Virus record (IMG/VR): IMGVR_UViG_3300036770_001519
Location: 1 to 64,000 of that record
Length of the DNA: 64,000 nt
Strand: one strand, 5' to 3'
Origin: a virus
Numbering within the stretch: position 1 is the first letter of the stretch; every line of letters starts with the position of its first letter. A model generated the notes under the pieces. It was not told the DNA's origin. It ran no database searches and saw only the letters and a list, made by a program, of their open reading frames with translations. Positions 7,694-15,474 of the stretch are shown one piece after another. A program made the translations under genes and the position numbers.

Positions 7694-7885
7694 ATGGCAA
7701 AGTTTTCTGCGTATAACAAAATGATTAAGACTCTTCTTTGGGTTGGTGTGATTCTGTTTAGTCCAGCCGTGGTATATGCTGGCTTCATGTATCTTCTTCA
7801 AGACTATGTGAGTCCAGTAATTCTTGCTGCTGTTCTTGGTCTTGATCGTAGTCTGTCTTTCTTCTTCAAGGAAACAAAGCGATGA
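7694..7885 (+). CDS. Small membrane protein, two spans (63 aa)
   Basis: Starts ATG one base after the previous stop, with GGAGAGG upstream. Hydrophobic segments at about residues 11-33 (LLWVGVILFSPAVVYAGFMYL) and 38-50, and a basic tail ETKR. Size and topology would suit a holin, and a lysozyme-like gene lies 1 kb downstream, but holins cannot be assigned on topology alone. Confidence 0.6.
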   Translation: MAKFSAYNKMIKTLLWVGVILFSPAVVYAGFMYLLQDYVSPVILAAVLGLDRSLSFFFKETKR

Positions 7886-8151
7886 ACCGTATGTACCTGA
7901 CTGTGTACCGCGAGATTGAAGGTGAGATGGTGATGTTGGAATCACGTCTAATCCCATCGGATATAGTTGTGTGTGATGCACACTGGGTGCTGGACTATCT
8001 TGACCGCACCTATATCCGCACTGTGTCCTTTGCGGGAAACATCAACTGGCAAATCAATGGACGGTATATCGCGTTCACTGTCAGTCCTGAGGTTGTCACG
8101 GTGCGTGACTGTGACGATGACCTGCTAATCTGTGCCGAAGGAGAGGTGTGA
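7882..8151 (+). CDS. Hypothetical protein, paralogue B (89 aa)
   Basis: Paralogue of the 7423 product, with identical length and the same C-terminal EGEV. Its ATG overlaps the stop of the membrane protein gene. The two copies differ mostly in the N-terminal 35 residues, which suggests an old tandem duplication with diverging partner surfaces. Function unknown. Confidence 0.65.
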   Translation: MNRMYLTVYREIEGEMVMLESRLIPSDIVVCDAHWVLDYLDRTYIRTVSFAGNINWQINGRYIAFTVSPEVVTVRDCDDDLLICAEGEV

Positions 8152-8152
8152 C

Positions 8153-8461
8153 ATGCGAGTTGTGGAACACAAGATGTTGAACGCAATCAAGTCCCGCAAG
8201 TCTATGCGGTGCGACAATACCGAGGTTGTCACGTTCGGGGATGTGTCTGAGGTGTACCTGCATGGCAATAAGGTTGCGGAGATCTCTCCCAACTATGTGT
8301 ATGTGCAGGATTGTGGCTGGCAAACTGTCACCACTAAGTCACGTATCAACGCTATCCTGCGTTCATACAACCTTGGCAATGTGTCCGCAAAGAAGTTTCA
8401 GTGGTATGTCAACGGTGCCAAGTGGCACGGGTCTTTCCTTGGAGAACTGAACAATGCTTAG
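8153..8461 (+). CDS. Early hypothetical protein (102 aa)
   Basis: Starts one base after the previous stop with the same GGAGAGGTGTGACATG leader as the gene at 7694. Contains TEVVTFGDVSEVYLHGN, which looks like the NTEVVT strand of the neighbouring paralogues, so part may be related. Basic, beta-rich in the first half. No family recognised. Confidence 0.6.
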   Translation: MRVVEHKMLNAIKSRKSMRCDNTEVVTFGDVSEVYLHGNKVAEISPNYVYVQDCGWQTVTTKSRINAILRSYNLGNVSAKKFQWYVNGAKWHGSFLGELNNA

Positions 8462-8642
8462 GGTGACTGTGTCTGGCAAGGAATCTGAGCATGCTACGGA
8501 TGACGATTGTGTGTCGTACATTGAATCAATTCTAGACGCAGACGAAGGTCTGCAACTCGACAGTATTGTACACAAGGAGTATCTTGTCAGTGTGTACCGA
8601 ACTACAAAGGGACGAACCATCACCGTCACGCATGTGCCATGA
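8454..8642 (+). CDS. Hypothetical protein (62 aa)
   Basis: Overlaps both neighbours by 8-11 bases. Beta-alpha-beta pattern (LRVTVSGKE, DDDCVSYIESIL, EYLVSVYRT) with an acidic middle. GGAGAAC ribosome site just upstream. Function unknown. Confidence 0.55.
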   Translation: MLRVTVSGKESEHATDDDCVSYIESILDADEGLQLDSIVHKEYLVSVYRTTKGRTITVTHVP

Positions 8643-8838
8643 TTGTGGTGGAACTATAGCCGAAGCACGGCTTGACTTGTTTCCTCACACGGAATGGTGT
8701 GTAAACTGTGCCGACAAGCATACGCCACGGCGTGTGTGTCGGGTTATCTATCCGCACAAGACTGGCGGCGAGTTGTTTGTTGCCGAAGGTGACGAGAATA
8801 TTCGTCGCCTTGATAATGAATACAAACGAAAGCGATAA
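8632..8838 (+). CDS. DksA/TraR-type C4 zinc finger protein (68 aa)
   Basis: Residues 2-28 show C-x2-C-G-x-x-I-x-x-A-R-L then C-x2-C (CHDCGGTIAEARLD and CVNCADKH), the signature of the DksA/TraR zinc finger. It lacks the long coiled coil that DksA pushes into the RNA polymerase secondary channel, so it is shorter even than TraR (73 aa). A role in modulating host polymerase is possible but inferred. The ATG lies inside the end of the gene before. Confidence 0.65.
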   Translation: MCHDCGGTIAEARLDLFPHTEWCVNCADKHTPRRVCRVIYPHKTGGELFVAEGDENIRRLDNEYKRKR

Positions 8839-8840
8839 CT

Positions 8841-9230
8841 ATGCTTGGAATGATTGCTGCATGTGTGATGATGGTTCCTCCTCCGCAGGGTACCGATGTC
8901 GATGGTATACTGCGAGCCATTGCCAAGGTAGAATCCAACCATAAGGATTCTGCCGTAGGTGACAATGGCAAGGCTATTGGACGGTATCAAATCCATAAGG
9001 TGTACTGGCAGGATGCAGTTAAGTATGATCCATCTATCGGTGGATCCTATAAGGACTGCACCGATCCCGTCTATGCACGGAAGATTGTGATTGCATATCT
9101 CAGCAGGTATGCACCGAACTGGAACATCGAAACCGTAGCAGGTATCCACAATGGAGGACCGAAGGGGTATCTCCGTACCGCTACCAAGAACTATCGCCGC
9201 AAGGTGATGAAGGAGTACAATGTCAACTGA
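8841..9230 (+). CDS. Invertebrate-type (destabilase) lysozyme-like endolysin
   Basis: 129 aa. The order AIAKVES, GRYQIH, YWQDA, YKDCTDPVYA, YLSRYAP and IHNGGPKGY follows the i-type lysozyme/destabilase fold closely, including the catalytic Glu in KVES and an Asp in VGDNG. The cysteine scaffold of animal enzymes is missing, as in bacterial and phage relatives. A short hydrophobic N-terminus (LGMIAACVMMV) may act as a signal or membrane anchor. Predicted to cut peptidoglycan glycan strands for lysis. Its location among early genes is unusual for a lysis enzyme. Confidence 0.75.
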   Translation: MLGMIAACVMMVPPPQGTDVDGILRAIAKVESNHKDSAVGDNGKAIGRYQIHKVYWQDAVKYDPSIGGSYKDCTDPVYARKIVIAYLSRYAPNWNIETVAGIHNGGPKGYLRTATKNYRRKVMKEYNVN

Positions 9231-9546
9231 CAAGATGACCGTCCATAACAGCACGTACTACTCGTTCTCCTTTATGTGGGGTGAACTGTATTGCTTCGCT
9301 GGTTTCTATCGAACGTGTTCCCTTTCTCTCAAGGAGTTCGATGTTGTTCGTCACGATGAATCTCCTACCCATTGGGCTGAGATTCGTATGTATCGTGGTG
9401 GAGAAAAGGTCAACGAACTGGAGAAGGTGGGTATCACGTATGATGATTACCTCGACCTGCTCTCTCTCATGTATGACTCGGATGTTACCGTGTTCATCGA
9501 ACGTTTCAAGACTATTATTCAGGAGGTTGCCAATGGATCTGTCTGA
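9220..9546 (+). CDS. Hypothetical protein (108 aa)
   Basis: ATG at 9220 overlaps the end of the lysozyme gene (AAGGAG upstream). Aromatic N-terminal half (YYSFSFMWGELYCFAGFY) and an acidic helical C-terminus. No family recognised. Confidence 0.6.
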   Translation: MSTDKMTVHNSTYYSFSFMWGELYCFAGFYRTCSLSLKEFDVVRHDESPTHWAEIRMYRGGEKVNELEKVGITYDDYLDLLSLMYDSDVTVFIERFKTIIQEVANGSV

Positions 9547-9664
9547 CATCGACATCGACTACATTCTGTTCCGTCTGGAGAATGACTACCCGAGTGGGTA
9601 TGACTACAAGATTCTCCGTGCTGCTGCCGAAGTAATCAAGTTCTATCGGGACAACAATGACTAA
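9533..9664 (+). CDS. Small acidic protein (43 aa)
   Basis: MDLSDIDIDYILFRLEND opens a compact helical protein. Strong AGGAGG eight bases before the ATG; overlaps both neighbours by under 15 bases. Below common length cut-offs but the ribosome site and tiling support it. Confidence 0.55.
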   Translation: MDLSDIDIDYILFRLENDYPSGYDYKILRAAAEVIKFYRDNND

Positions 9665-9815
9665 GCAATACTACCTGAAGTGTACCATCGTAATCGACGT
9701 GTTCGATGATGAGTGTGTGGAGGAAGTGGCTGATGTTGTTAGCCGCGATGTTGCCGAGTGTCTTGGTCTGCCTGTCATCCTTGACGATATTGAGGAGAAC
9801 ACCGATGAAGTATGA
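9657..9815 (+). CDS. Small acidic protein (52 aa)
   Basis: Begins MTKQYYLKCTIVIDV, then an acidic helix (DDECVEEVADVV) and ends IEENTDEV. It fills exactly the space between two other short genes with 8-11 base overlaps, the spacing seen through this operon. Function unknown. Confidence 0.5.
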   Translation: MTKQYYLKCTIVIDVFDDECVEEVADVVSRDVAECLGLPVILDDIEENTDEV

Positions 9816-9945
9816 GATTGTGATTGACTCTGGTTGGTACAATGTACACGTTGACAACAACTTTGTCGATGGTTTCATGGAGTATGACGATGCTCTGTCT
9901 TATGTCACCTGGCTGAAGGGAGGTACGTGTGAACCTTCTGTCTGA
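9805..9945 (+). CDS. Small hypothetical protein (46 aa)
   Basis: MKYEIVIDSGWYNVHVDNNF begins a probable beta hairpin followed by a short helix (YDDALSYVTWL). GAGGAGAAC ribosome site upstream. This layout resembles very small phage proteins of unknown role. Confidence 0.5.
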   Translation: MKYEIVIDSGWYNVHVDNNFVDGFMEYDDALSYVTWLKGGTCEPSV

Positions 9946-10033
9946 ACTGTATCTTCAGGCTGGTGTCATTGCCATCTTGATTCTTGCGTGTGTGTTTGTC
10001 ATCGCCTACTATGTGGGACGGAGGTCCAAGTGA
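9929..10033 (+). CDS. 34-aa single-span membrane peptide
   Basis: GTG start with GGGAGG four to five bases upstream. After MNLLSELYLQ comes a continuous membrane span (AGVIAILILACVFVIAYYV) and a basic end GRRSK, the classic positive-inside pattern. It overlaps the previous gene by 17 bases and the next by 4. Too short for the usual gene callers. Could be a lysis accessory or superinfection peptide; unknown. Confidence 0.55.
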   Translation: MNLLSELYLQAGVIAILILACVFVIAYYVGRRSK

Positions 10034-10368
10034 ACGGCTGGTCCAACTATGAGACGTGGAATGTCATCCTGTGGTTGCAGAATGACGAGTCTTTGTGGCA
10101 TGAGTTTCGGTCTGCCTGTCGCCCGTTTATTCGGGCGGGTATGCTGAAGGATGATCTTATCTACTGTGCGAAGGTGTCGTTCATCCGTATGTACGGAACA
10201 CCTATCACTCCCGATGGTATCTCGTTGAACTCCAATGAGATCAACTGGCGTGAGATCTATGATGCATCGCTTGAGTGGTTCGATGTTACCGAACCTACGG
10301 ACGATGTCGTTTCCATCTATGAGGAGTGGGAGAACAGCGATTCTTTCGGAAGGAATATGCATGACTGA
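10030..10368 (+). CDS. GWSNYETWN-family phage protein (112 aa)
   Basis: GTG start overlapping the previous stop, with CGGAGG upstream. The N-terminus NGWSNYETWNVILWLQND matches a widespread phage and plasmid family of unknown function that keeps this exact motif. The rest is acidic and helical. Confidence 0.65.
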   Translation: MNGWSNYETWNVILWLQNDESLWHEFRSACRPFIRAGMLKDDLIYCAKVSFIRMYGTPITPDGISLNSNEINWREIYDASLEWFDVTEPTDDVVSIYEEWENSDSFGRNMHD

Positions 10369-10534
10369 GTATGAGATGAAGTTGCGGCAGATGGACTGGT
10401 GGTATCAGTACTCTGATGATGGTCGTGTATGGCGACAGGGTAATGAGGACTATAAGATTCTGGAACAACTTCAGAAGAGTGTTGATCCAGATAGGATTCT
10501 TTGGAACAAGTACTGCCCTTGGGGCAAGGAGTGA
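10361..10534 (+). CDS. Small hypothetical protein (57 aa)
   Basis: ATG overlaps the end of the gene before, with CGGAAGGA upstream. Aromatic-rich (MDWWYQYSDDGRVWRQGNED). No family recognised. Confidence 0.5.
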   Translation: MTEYEMKLRQMDWWYQYSDDGRVWRQGNEDYKILEQLQKSVDPDRILWNKYCPWGKE

Positions 10535-10536
10535 AC

Positions 10537-10929
10537 ATGAATATTGAGACTGCTTTGTGTGAGTTTGTCGATGCCCGTATTGCACACCACAATACCGACA
10601 AGATTGAGGAGGTCGTTGAGTCCAAGACTGAGGAGTGCATCTCAAACTGGTGCGATCAAAATGCATCGGATGAACTTCGGTACTGGTGTGACAACAGCGG
10701 AGAGTCTGCCATCACTGATTGGATGGACAACAATGGATCGTATTATCTCCGAGACTGGTGTCGGGATAATGTCCACGATATTGTGCGTGACTTTATCGAA
10801 GACAGTGATATCTTTGTCTCTGAGATCAAGGCTTATCTCTCGTCTTCTGAGGGACGCAAGTTGATTCTTGGTACAGTTGCAGACGCTATTAAGAAGGAGG
10901 CTGCTAGTGAACAAGCAAGTTCTGTCTAA
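10537..10929 (+). CDS. Acidic repeat-containing protein (130 aa)
   Basis: ATG at 10537 with AAGGAG. The middle holds three loosely repeated units built on W-C-D/R-x-N (NWCDQNASD, YWCDNSGES, DWCRDNVHD), each about 16-18 residues apart. Overall strongly acidic until a basic patch near the C-terminus. Function unknown. Confidence 0.6.
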   Translation: MNIETALCEFVDARIAHHNTDKIEEVVESKTEECISNWCDQNASDELRYWCDNSGESAITDWMDNNGSYYLRDWCRDNVHDIVRDFIEDSDIFVSEIKAYLSSSEGRKLILGTVADAIKKEAASEQASSV

Positions 10930-11257
10930 GTTCTGCGATGTGTTGGAAAGCGAAACGTATTCGCAGACTACGGAAGCACTCGCACAGGACGGATGCTTCT
11001 GTGCAATGGGTGTGCTGTGTGACATGTACATCAAGGAAGTAAATCCAAACTGCTCTTGGAGAAAGGTACGTCCTAGCGATAGTCACAAGGCTTTCGTGGA
11101 CGAGACTGGTTTTGAGTATCTTGAGCCGCCATCCGATGTGCTTGAGTGGGCTGGTCTTGATAAGAAGTACATGAACAAGATCATTGATTGGAATGATACT
11201 AGTCAGCTTTCGTTTGACGAGATTGCATACTATATCCGAGAGGACTTTGGACTTTGA
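10907..11257 (+). CDS. FCAMGVLCD-motif phage protein (116 aa)
   Basis: GTG start (AAGGAGG upstream) inside the end of the previous gene. The segment DGCFCAMGVLCDMYI matches a motif (C-x-G-V-L-C-D) of a common small phage family of unknown role; the C-terminal half (WAGLDKKYMNKIIDWND) fits the same family, in which a helix pair precedes an F-x-E-I-A-x-Y-I end. Confidence 0.6.
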   Translation: MNKQVLSKFCDVLESETYSQTTEALAQDGCFCAMGVLCDMYIKEVNPNCSWRKVRPSDSHKAFVDETGFEYLEPPSDVLEWAGLDKKYMNKIIDWNDTSQLSFDEIAYYIREDFGL

Positions 11258-11496
11258 TTACATTTCCATTCGCGTTCGACGTTAGCCTGTATGGCACGGA
11301 CTATTCGTTCTTCGGTCTGTGCACTGCAATCGAAGACAACTACTCGTCTTCAATCATTGATGTATACTTCGTTGATCTTGTCATCGTTGATGTCGATGGC
11401 AACGATGTCTACCGCAAGTGTCGTGGAGAGGATGGCAGTCCCTTCCATGAGGCTGTTGCAAAGCACCATCTAATTAAGGAATACTATGGGTCTTGA
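11254..11496 (+). CDS. Hypothetical protein (80 aa)
   Basis: TTG start overlapping the previous stop by four bases, a coupling also used at 15030 and 54673. Acidic beta-rich protein with repeated Asp-Val pairs (VIVDVDGNDVY). No family recognised. Confidence 0.5.
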   Translation: MITFPFAFDVSLYGTDYSFFGLCTAIEDNYSSSIIDVYFVDLVIVDVDGNDVYRKCRGEDGSPFHEAVAKHHLIKEYYGS

Positions 11497-11869
11497 TAGT
11501 TTCGCTGTGTATGGCAAGGGTCACGACTGTTACATGGAACATGGTGACAACTCAATGCCAGACAATATCTTCCATCATGTTCCTCTTGTTGGAAGCATGA
11601 TGACAAGTGGATGTTCGTCTTTCCGTGGCAAGGTGTACGATCAGTATGTCACCTGGGTTACCGATCAGACTTTGTATGAGGAGTTCATTGACTCTGATGA
11701 TGTCAGGGTAATGGCTATCAAGCTGTCTCAGATTACTCCAAACGACTTTGACTTGTTTGTTTCCGAGACTGGTAATACATATCAGTTGAAGTACATGGAT
11801 GCTGTCATGCTTGGTGAGTGGTTCGAAGTTCTTGCAGATAACAATGGCTCTCTTGTGGGGTGGTGGTAA
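11486..11869 (+). CDS. MGLDSFA-type phage protein (127 aa)
   Basis: Starts MGLDSFAVYGKGHD, an N-terminus shared by a broad group of small phage proteins with no known role. AAGGAA ribosome site. His/Cys residues near positions 13-45 could bind a metal, but no standard motif is seen. Confidence 0.6.
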   Translation: MGLDSFAVYGKGHDCYMEHGDNSMPDNIFHHVPLVGSMMTSGCSSFRGKVYDQYVTWVTDQTLYEEFIDSDDVRVMAIKLSQITPNDFDLFVSETGNTYQLKYMDAVMLGEWFEVLADNNGSLVGWW

Positions 11870-12088
11870 ATGGATAAGTATACTAACGAACGTCCCGTAA
11901 TCTTTAACAAGGATCTTCTTCGTGAGCAGTGTGACGTACTCTATGCTATGTCTCTTGATGCACACGATGCACAGGATAATGAGCGGTATCGTCTTCTTAT
12001 GGGTGTTACCAACCTGCTGTATATGCTTGAGTGTGACTACTACAAGGTCACGGAGTCAGATGCATACGGCAACACAGGAATCTACTGA
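11870..12088 (+). CDS. Hypothetical helical protein (72 aa)
   Basis: Directly follows the previous stop. Helical body with AHDAQDNERYRLLMGVTNLL. Ends on the A of the next ATG. Function unknown. Confidence 0.55.
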   Translation: MDKYTNERPVIFNKDLLREQCDVLYAMSLDAHDAQDNERYRLLMGVTNLLYMLECDYYKVTESDAYGNTGIY

Positions 12089-12315
12089 TGTGGATCAAGA
12101 AGTTCACCGATCTTGAGTATCGACCTGGCTATGTTGCAAGTGGGTGGGTTACATATGAGGATGATCTCCTCAGTTACCTTGATGTCTATGACTACGATTG
12201 GTCATGCACATCCATCGAAGGAAACTTCAGGTGCCCTCTTGACTTGGAACGACAGGCAGAGTATATTGTAAACGCATTGCTTGAGGAAGGCTACGACGAT
12301 GCAGAACTCTTTTGA
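12088..12315 (+). CDS. Acidic hypothetical protein (75 aa)
   Basis: Starts MWIKKFTDLEYRPGY, then an acidic middle (EDDLLSYLDVYDYDW). Ends 16 bases inside the next gene. Function unknown. Confidence 0.55.
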   Translation: MWIKKFTDLEYRPGYVASGWVTYEDDLLSYLDVYDYDWSCTSIEGNFRCPLDLERQAEYIVNALLEEGYDDAELF

Positions 12316-12493
12316 AGAAGGAGAGTATGACGATATGGATGGTTACGATTGGGTCAGTTTCATTGATGAATACCATTGCGCTGACTACTGGTATCTTGCG
12401 GACGAGTATGATCCCTATGATGCTCCGTCCCGCTATTGCGAGGCAGAGGATGACGATACGGATTTATCGGACGGTCCATCGGGGGCGGACTGA
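12299..12493 (+). CDS. Very acidic protein (64 aa)
   Basis: The ATG at 12299 (MQNSFEEGEYDDMD) follows GAGGAAGG. Over one third of residues are Asp or Glu, with many Tyr and Trp, giving a DNA-mimic-like charge pattern. Such proteins often inhibit host nucleic-acid enzymes, but nothing else supports that here. Last gene before the promoter-like repeat and RNA polymerase. Confidence 0.55.
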   Translation: MQNSFEEGEYDDMDGYDWVSFIDEYHCADYWYLADEYDPYDAPSRYCEAEDDDTDLSDGPSGAD

Positions 12494-12501
12494 CGAGCAA
12501 C

Positions 12502-12517
12502 AGGAGACGTATCGTAG
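12502..12517 (+). promoter_or_regulatory. Promoter-like 16-bp repeat, copy 2
   Basis: Exact copy of the repeat at 4487 and 27523, in a 62-base gap 38 bases upstream of the RNA polymerase start codon. It would let the polymerase raise its own expression and drive the replication genes. Confidence 0.6.
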
Positions 12518-12555
12518 CATACAGGCTGCCCCGTTGGTAGCCGAAAGGAGTCGAT

Positions 12556-15033
12556 ATGTCTAACTACTGCAAGGGAAACTGCTGGGATAACCTGTCGTTT
12601 GAACAGCGTGAGCAGAGACTTACTCTCAACTCAGTCTTTGAAGAAGACATCTTCAATGAATCCATGCACAAATACTGGGAGAATTATGAGAAACTCCCAA
12701 GCATGTGTGCTCCTGAACAAGCATTGATTTACCGTGTCGTGGATCATATCTCCGATGCGGTCGAACAATATCTCTGCGACCTTCAGAAGCGAAACATATC
12801 CTGGGTCACGCCGATCTATCTGCTTGGTCCAAGACGTGTTGCTGGTTTGTTGATTACTGTTTGTGCTGATACGATCATCAGCCAGAGACGTAAGTGCATT
12901 GAAAGCGATGACCTTGGCAACCGTGTCTATGCTCCTGTTCTACAGCAGGATCTTGCACGTGCAATTGCCAACACAATACAGACTGCCGTCAACTATCAGC
13001 AGTCTAAGCAAGACAACCCAGGTGCATGGGTACTCGCATCTAGGATCGTCAAGTCTAGGTGGACCAAGAGACAGATAAAGGATTTCATCAAGCATCACAA
13101 GACGCAAGGTCATATCAAGATGACCAATAAGGAGAGATACTATCTTGGTCTTAATCTCCTGTCCATCCTTGAACGTGCCGAGATCATACAACTCAACAAG
13201 TTCTGGGATGGTCCTGCATCTTCACCTATCGCTGTGTCATTCACCAACCATGTTACCGAGGGATTGACTACTGCACACTCAGACTTCCTGACACGTGCCA
13301 AGATCAGGTATCGACCTATGATCGTACCGCCATTCAAGCATACGCTTGACATGTCTGGTGGTACCCATACCGAACATCTCCGAAAGGGTATGGTCGATAG
13401 GGGTTACACGTACTTTCATGGCGAAGACTACGTGACTGAGTTCAAGGGTAGCGAACCATCTCAGGCTGTCATTGATGGTCTAAACAGCCTCATGTCAACC
13501 GAGTGGACAGTAAACACACGGGTGTACGAGGTGATGGACACGCTGTTCAAGAACAACCTTCGCGTTGCAAACCTACCGCCATATGAACTTGATCCTGTTC
13601 TAACTCAGGACAGGCTTGATGTCGATGATCCAGCAGAGGTTGAGCGAATCAAGAAGGAACGTTCGGAGCTGTGGTCAGAGTGGTATCGCAAGGAGAACGA
13701 GCGCATACGAATGTGTCTACGGCTAAGTATAGCCCGTGAGATGATTGCGTATGGCTTCTTCTACCATGTGTATACCTGTGACTTCAGGGGCAGGGCATAT
13801 ACCGTCACCGATCTTCTGTCTCCCCAGTCAGGGGATCACGATAGGTCTTTGATCCTATTTGCCAACCCAATGAAGCAGACTGAACGTGGAATGTACTGGC
13901 TCAAGGTTCATCTTGCAAACCTGTTCGATCAGGACAAGAAGTCGTTTGCCAAGCGTGTCAAGTGGGTCGATGACAACATCGCCATGCTAAGGAAGATCAA
14001 CGATGATCCTCATGGTACGCTTGACCTATGGGCAGATGACAAGAAGAAGAAGAACCAGTCGTTCCAAAGACTGGCTGCTGTGTTCGAACTGTTCCGAAAG
14101 GATGGATTGACTCAGCTACCTGTCGGAATGGATGGTTCTTGCAACGGTATCCAGCACTGGGCTGCAATCGCAAAGGATCCTATCATTGGTCAGATGGTAA
14201 ACCTTCTGCCATGCGAGGAACCAAACGACGCATATGGTGTCGTTGCTGCTGAGGTAACGCAGTCGATGCTTCCCTTGAACTACAAGGATCCATGGGTCAC
14301 CATGTTCCTTGAGCACTGGGAAGGTTCGATCAAGAGATCGGTTGTCAAGAGAGCCGTGATGACAGATCCCTATGGTGTCACTACAAGGGGTATCACGGAT
14401 GGTCTGTTGAACGATGGTCACCTCGACTGGATAGACAAGACGGTAAAGGTAAACGCAGCGCGTGAACTTACCAAGTATGTTCAGGCTGCTATGAATACGC
14501 TGCTCACGATCCCCAACCAAGGCAAGGTGTGGCTCAAGCAGGTATCCAAGGTTGCATCCGAGAAGCAGGTCCATCTTGAATGGACTACGCCAATTGGATT
14601 CAAGGTTCGTCACCAGTACTATGGCAAGACGAACGGTGTTGTAAACCTACAGTCGATGATAACATCCATGCGCGTTGAGTTCAACGAGTTTGTAAGGGAC
14701 GAAGTCAATGGACGGGAAGCACAGAACGGCATCTCTCCCAACTTCATCCACTCGCTTGACGCATCGCATATGTTTGCTGTCATCATCGGACTGTCGTTGC
14801 TTGGTTGTGAATCGTATTCGTTCATCCATGATTCATACGGTGTTCATGCACCATTGGTTGATTCGCTGCGAGACATAACCAGGCAGGAGTTTGTACGTAT
14901 TCACGAAGTAAACCAACTTGATCGGCTGCGTCAGCAATTGTCCGAGTATCTTGAGGTTGATCTTCCCAACGTTCCGAGCACGGGTTCATTGGACATTACA
15001 AAGGTGCTAGAAAGCGAGTACTTCTTTCATTGA
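12556..15033 (+). CDS. T7-type single-subunit DNA-directed RNA polymerase
   Basis: 825 aa (T7 enzyme 883). All core motifs are present: DFRGRAYT, MDGSCNGIQHW with catalytic Asp526, KRAVMTDPYG with Lys598 and Tyr606 (the residue that selects rNTPs in T7), NFIHSLDASHM and FIHDSYGVH with catalytic Asp759. It ends YFFH, near the aromatic FAFA end of T7 polymerase. It should transcribe the middle and late phage genes from its own promoters. AAAGGAG precedes the ATG, and the 16-bp repeat lies just upstream. Confidence 0.97.
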   Translation: MSNYCKGNCWDNLSFEQREQRLTLNSVFEEDIFNESMHKYWENYEKLPSMCAPEQALIYRVVDHISDAVEQYLCDLQKRNISWVTPIYLLGPRRVAGLLITVCADTIISQRRKCIESDDLGNRVYAPVLQQDLARAIANTIQTAVNYQQSKQDNPGAWVLASRIVKSRWTKRQIKDFIKHHKTQGHIKMTNKERYYLGLNLLSILERAEIIQLNKFWDGPASSPIAVSFTNHVTEGLTTAHSDFLTRAKIRYRPMIVPPFKHTLDMSGGTHTEHLRKGMVDRGYTYFHGEDYVTEFKGSEPSQAVIDGLNSLMSTEWTVNTRVYEVMDTLFKNNLRVANLPPYELDPVLTQDRLDVDDPAEVERIKKERSELWSEWYRKENERIRMCLRLSIAREMIAYGFFYHVYTCDFRGRAYTVTDLLSPQSGDHDRSLILFANPMKQTERGMYWLKVHLANLFDQDKKSFAKRVKWVDDNIAMLRKINDDPHGTLDLWADDKKKKNQSFQRLAAVFELFRKDGLTQLPVGMDGSCNGIQHWAAIAKDPIIGQMVNLLPCEEPNDAYGVVAAEVTQSMLPLNYKDPWVTMFLEHWEGSIKRSVVKRAVMTDPYGVTTRGITDGLLNDGHLDWIDKTVKVNAARELTKYVQAAMNTLLTIPNQGKVWLKQVSKVASEKQVHLEWTTPIGFKVRHQYYGKTNGVVNLQSMITSMRVEFNEFVRDEVNGREAQNGISPNFIHSLDASHMFAVIIGLSLLGCESYSFIHDSYGVHAPLVDSLRDITRQEFVRIHEVNQLDRLRQQLSEYLEVDLPNVPSTGSLDITKVLESEYFFH

Positions 15034-15266
15034 AGTCTCCTGTCCTTATCGTAGACAGCGAGGGAGCAATCGAAACGGCAGTCAAGATTGTCTACAAGGC
15101 AATGAAAGACAAGAAGAAACAGGAAGTGAACCTTCAGTTCCTATGCACATCCGAGTGGATGCATCTCCAGTTTCTCCAGTACCTCATGTCCTATCTCGCT
15201 GCAAAGAAAGCAAAGAAAGTTGAACATGTCAAAATCGACATCTACATCGAGCAAAAAGAAAAGTAA
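15030..15266 (+). CDS. Hypothetical protein (78 aa)
   Basis: TTG start overlapping the polymerase stop by four bases. Alternating beta and helix segments (SPVLIVDSEGAI, VNLQFLCTSEW) and a Lys-rich end; a helix holds KAMKDKKKQE. Function unknown. Confidence 0.55.
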   Translation: MKSPVLIVDSEGAIETAVKIVYKAMKDKKKQEVNLQFLCTSEWMHLQFLQYLMSYLAAKKAKKVEHVKIDIYIEQKEK

Positions 15267-15474
15267 GGTTGAGCTGAACGGAAGAAGCTACAGGTACGGT
15301 GACCTCTATGATTCATGGAACATCCACCAGCAGTCTCATTTCGACGGCACTGGTACGGATGTATACGAGCCGATACCACAGGAGAATGGCGAACCTCTGC
15401 CATCTCTTGCAGACCAATGGAAAGAGGACTATAAGAGAAGGATCAAGAATGGCAAGAGTACTCGTAGTCGGTGA
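15226..15474 (+). CDS. Hypothetical basic protein (82 aa)
   Basis: ATG at 15226 begins MSKSTSTSSKKKSK, a disordered basic head, followed by LNGRSYRYGDLYDSW and a basic helical end. It overlaps both neighbours. The TTG at 15220 is an alternative start. Function unknown. Confidence 0.5.
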   Translation: MSKSTSTSSKKKSKVELNGRSYRYGDLYDSWNIHQQSHFDGTGTDVYEPIPQENGEPLPSLADQWKEDYKRRIKNGKSTRSR

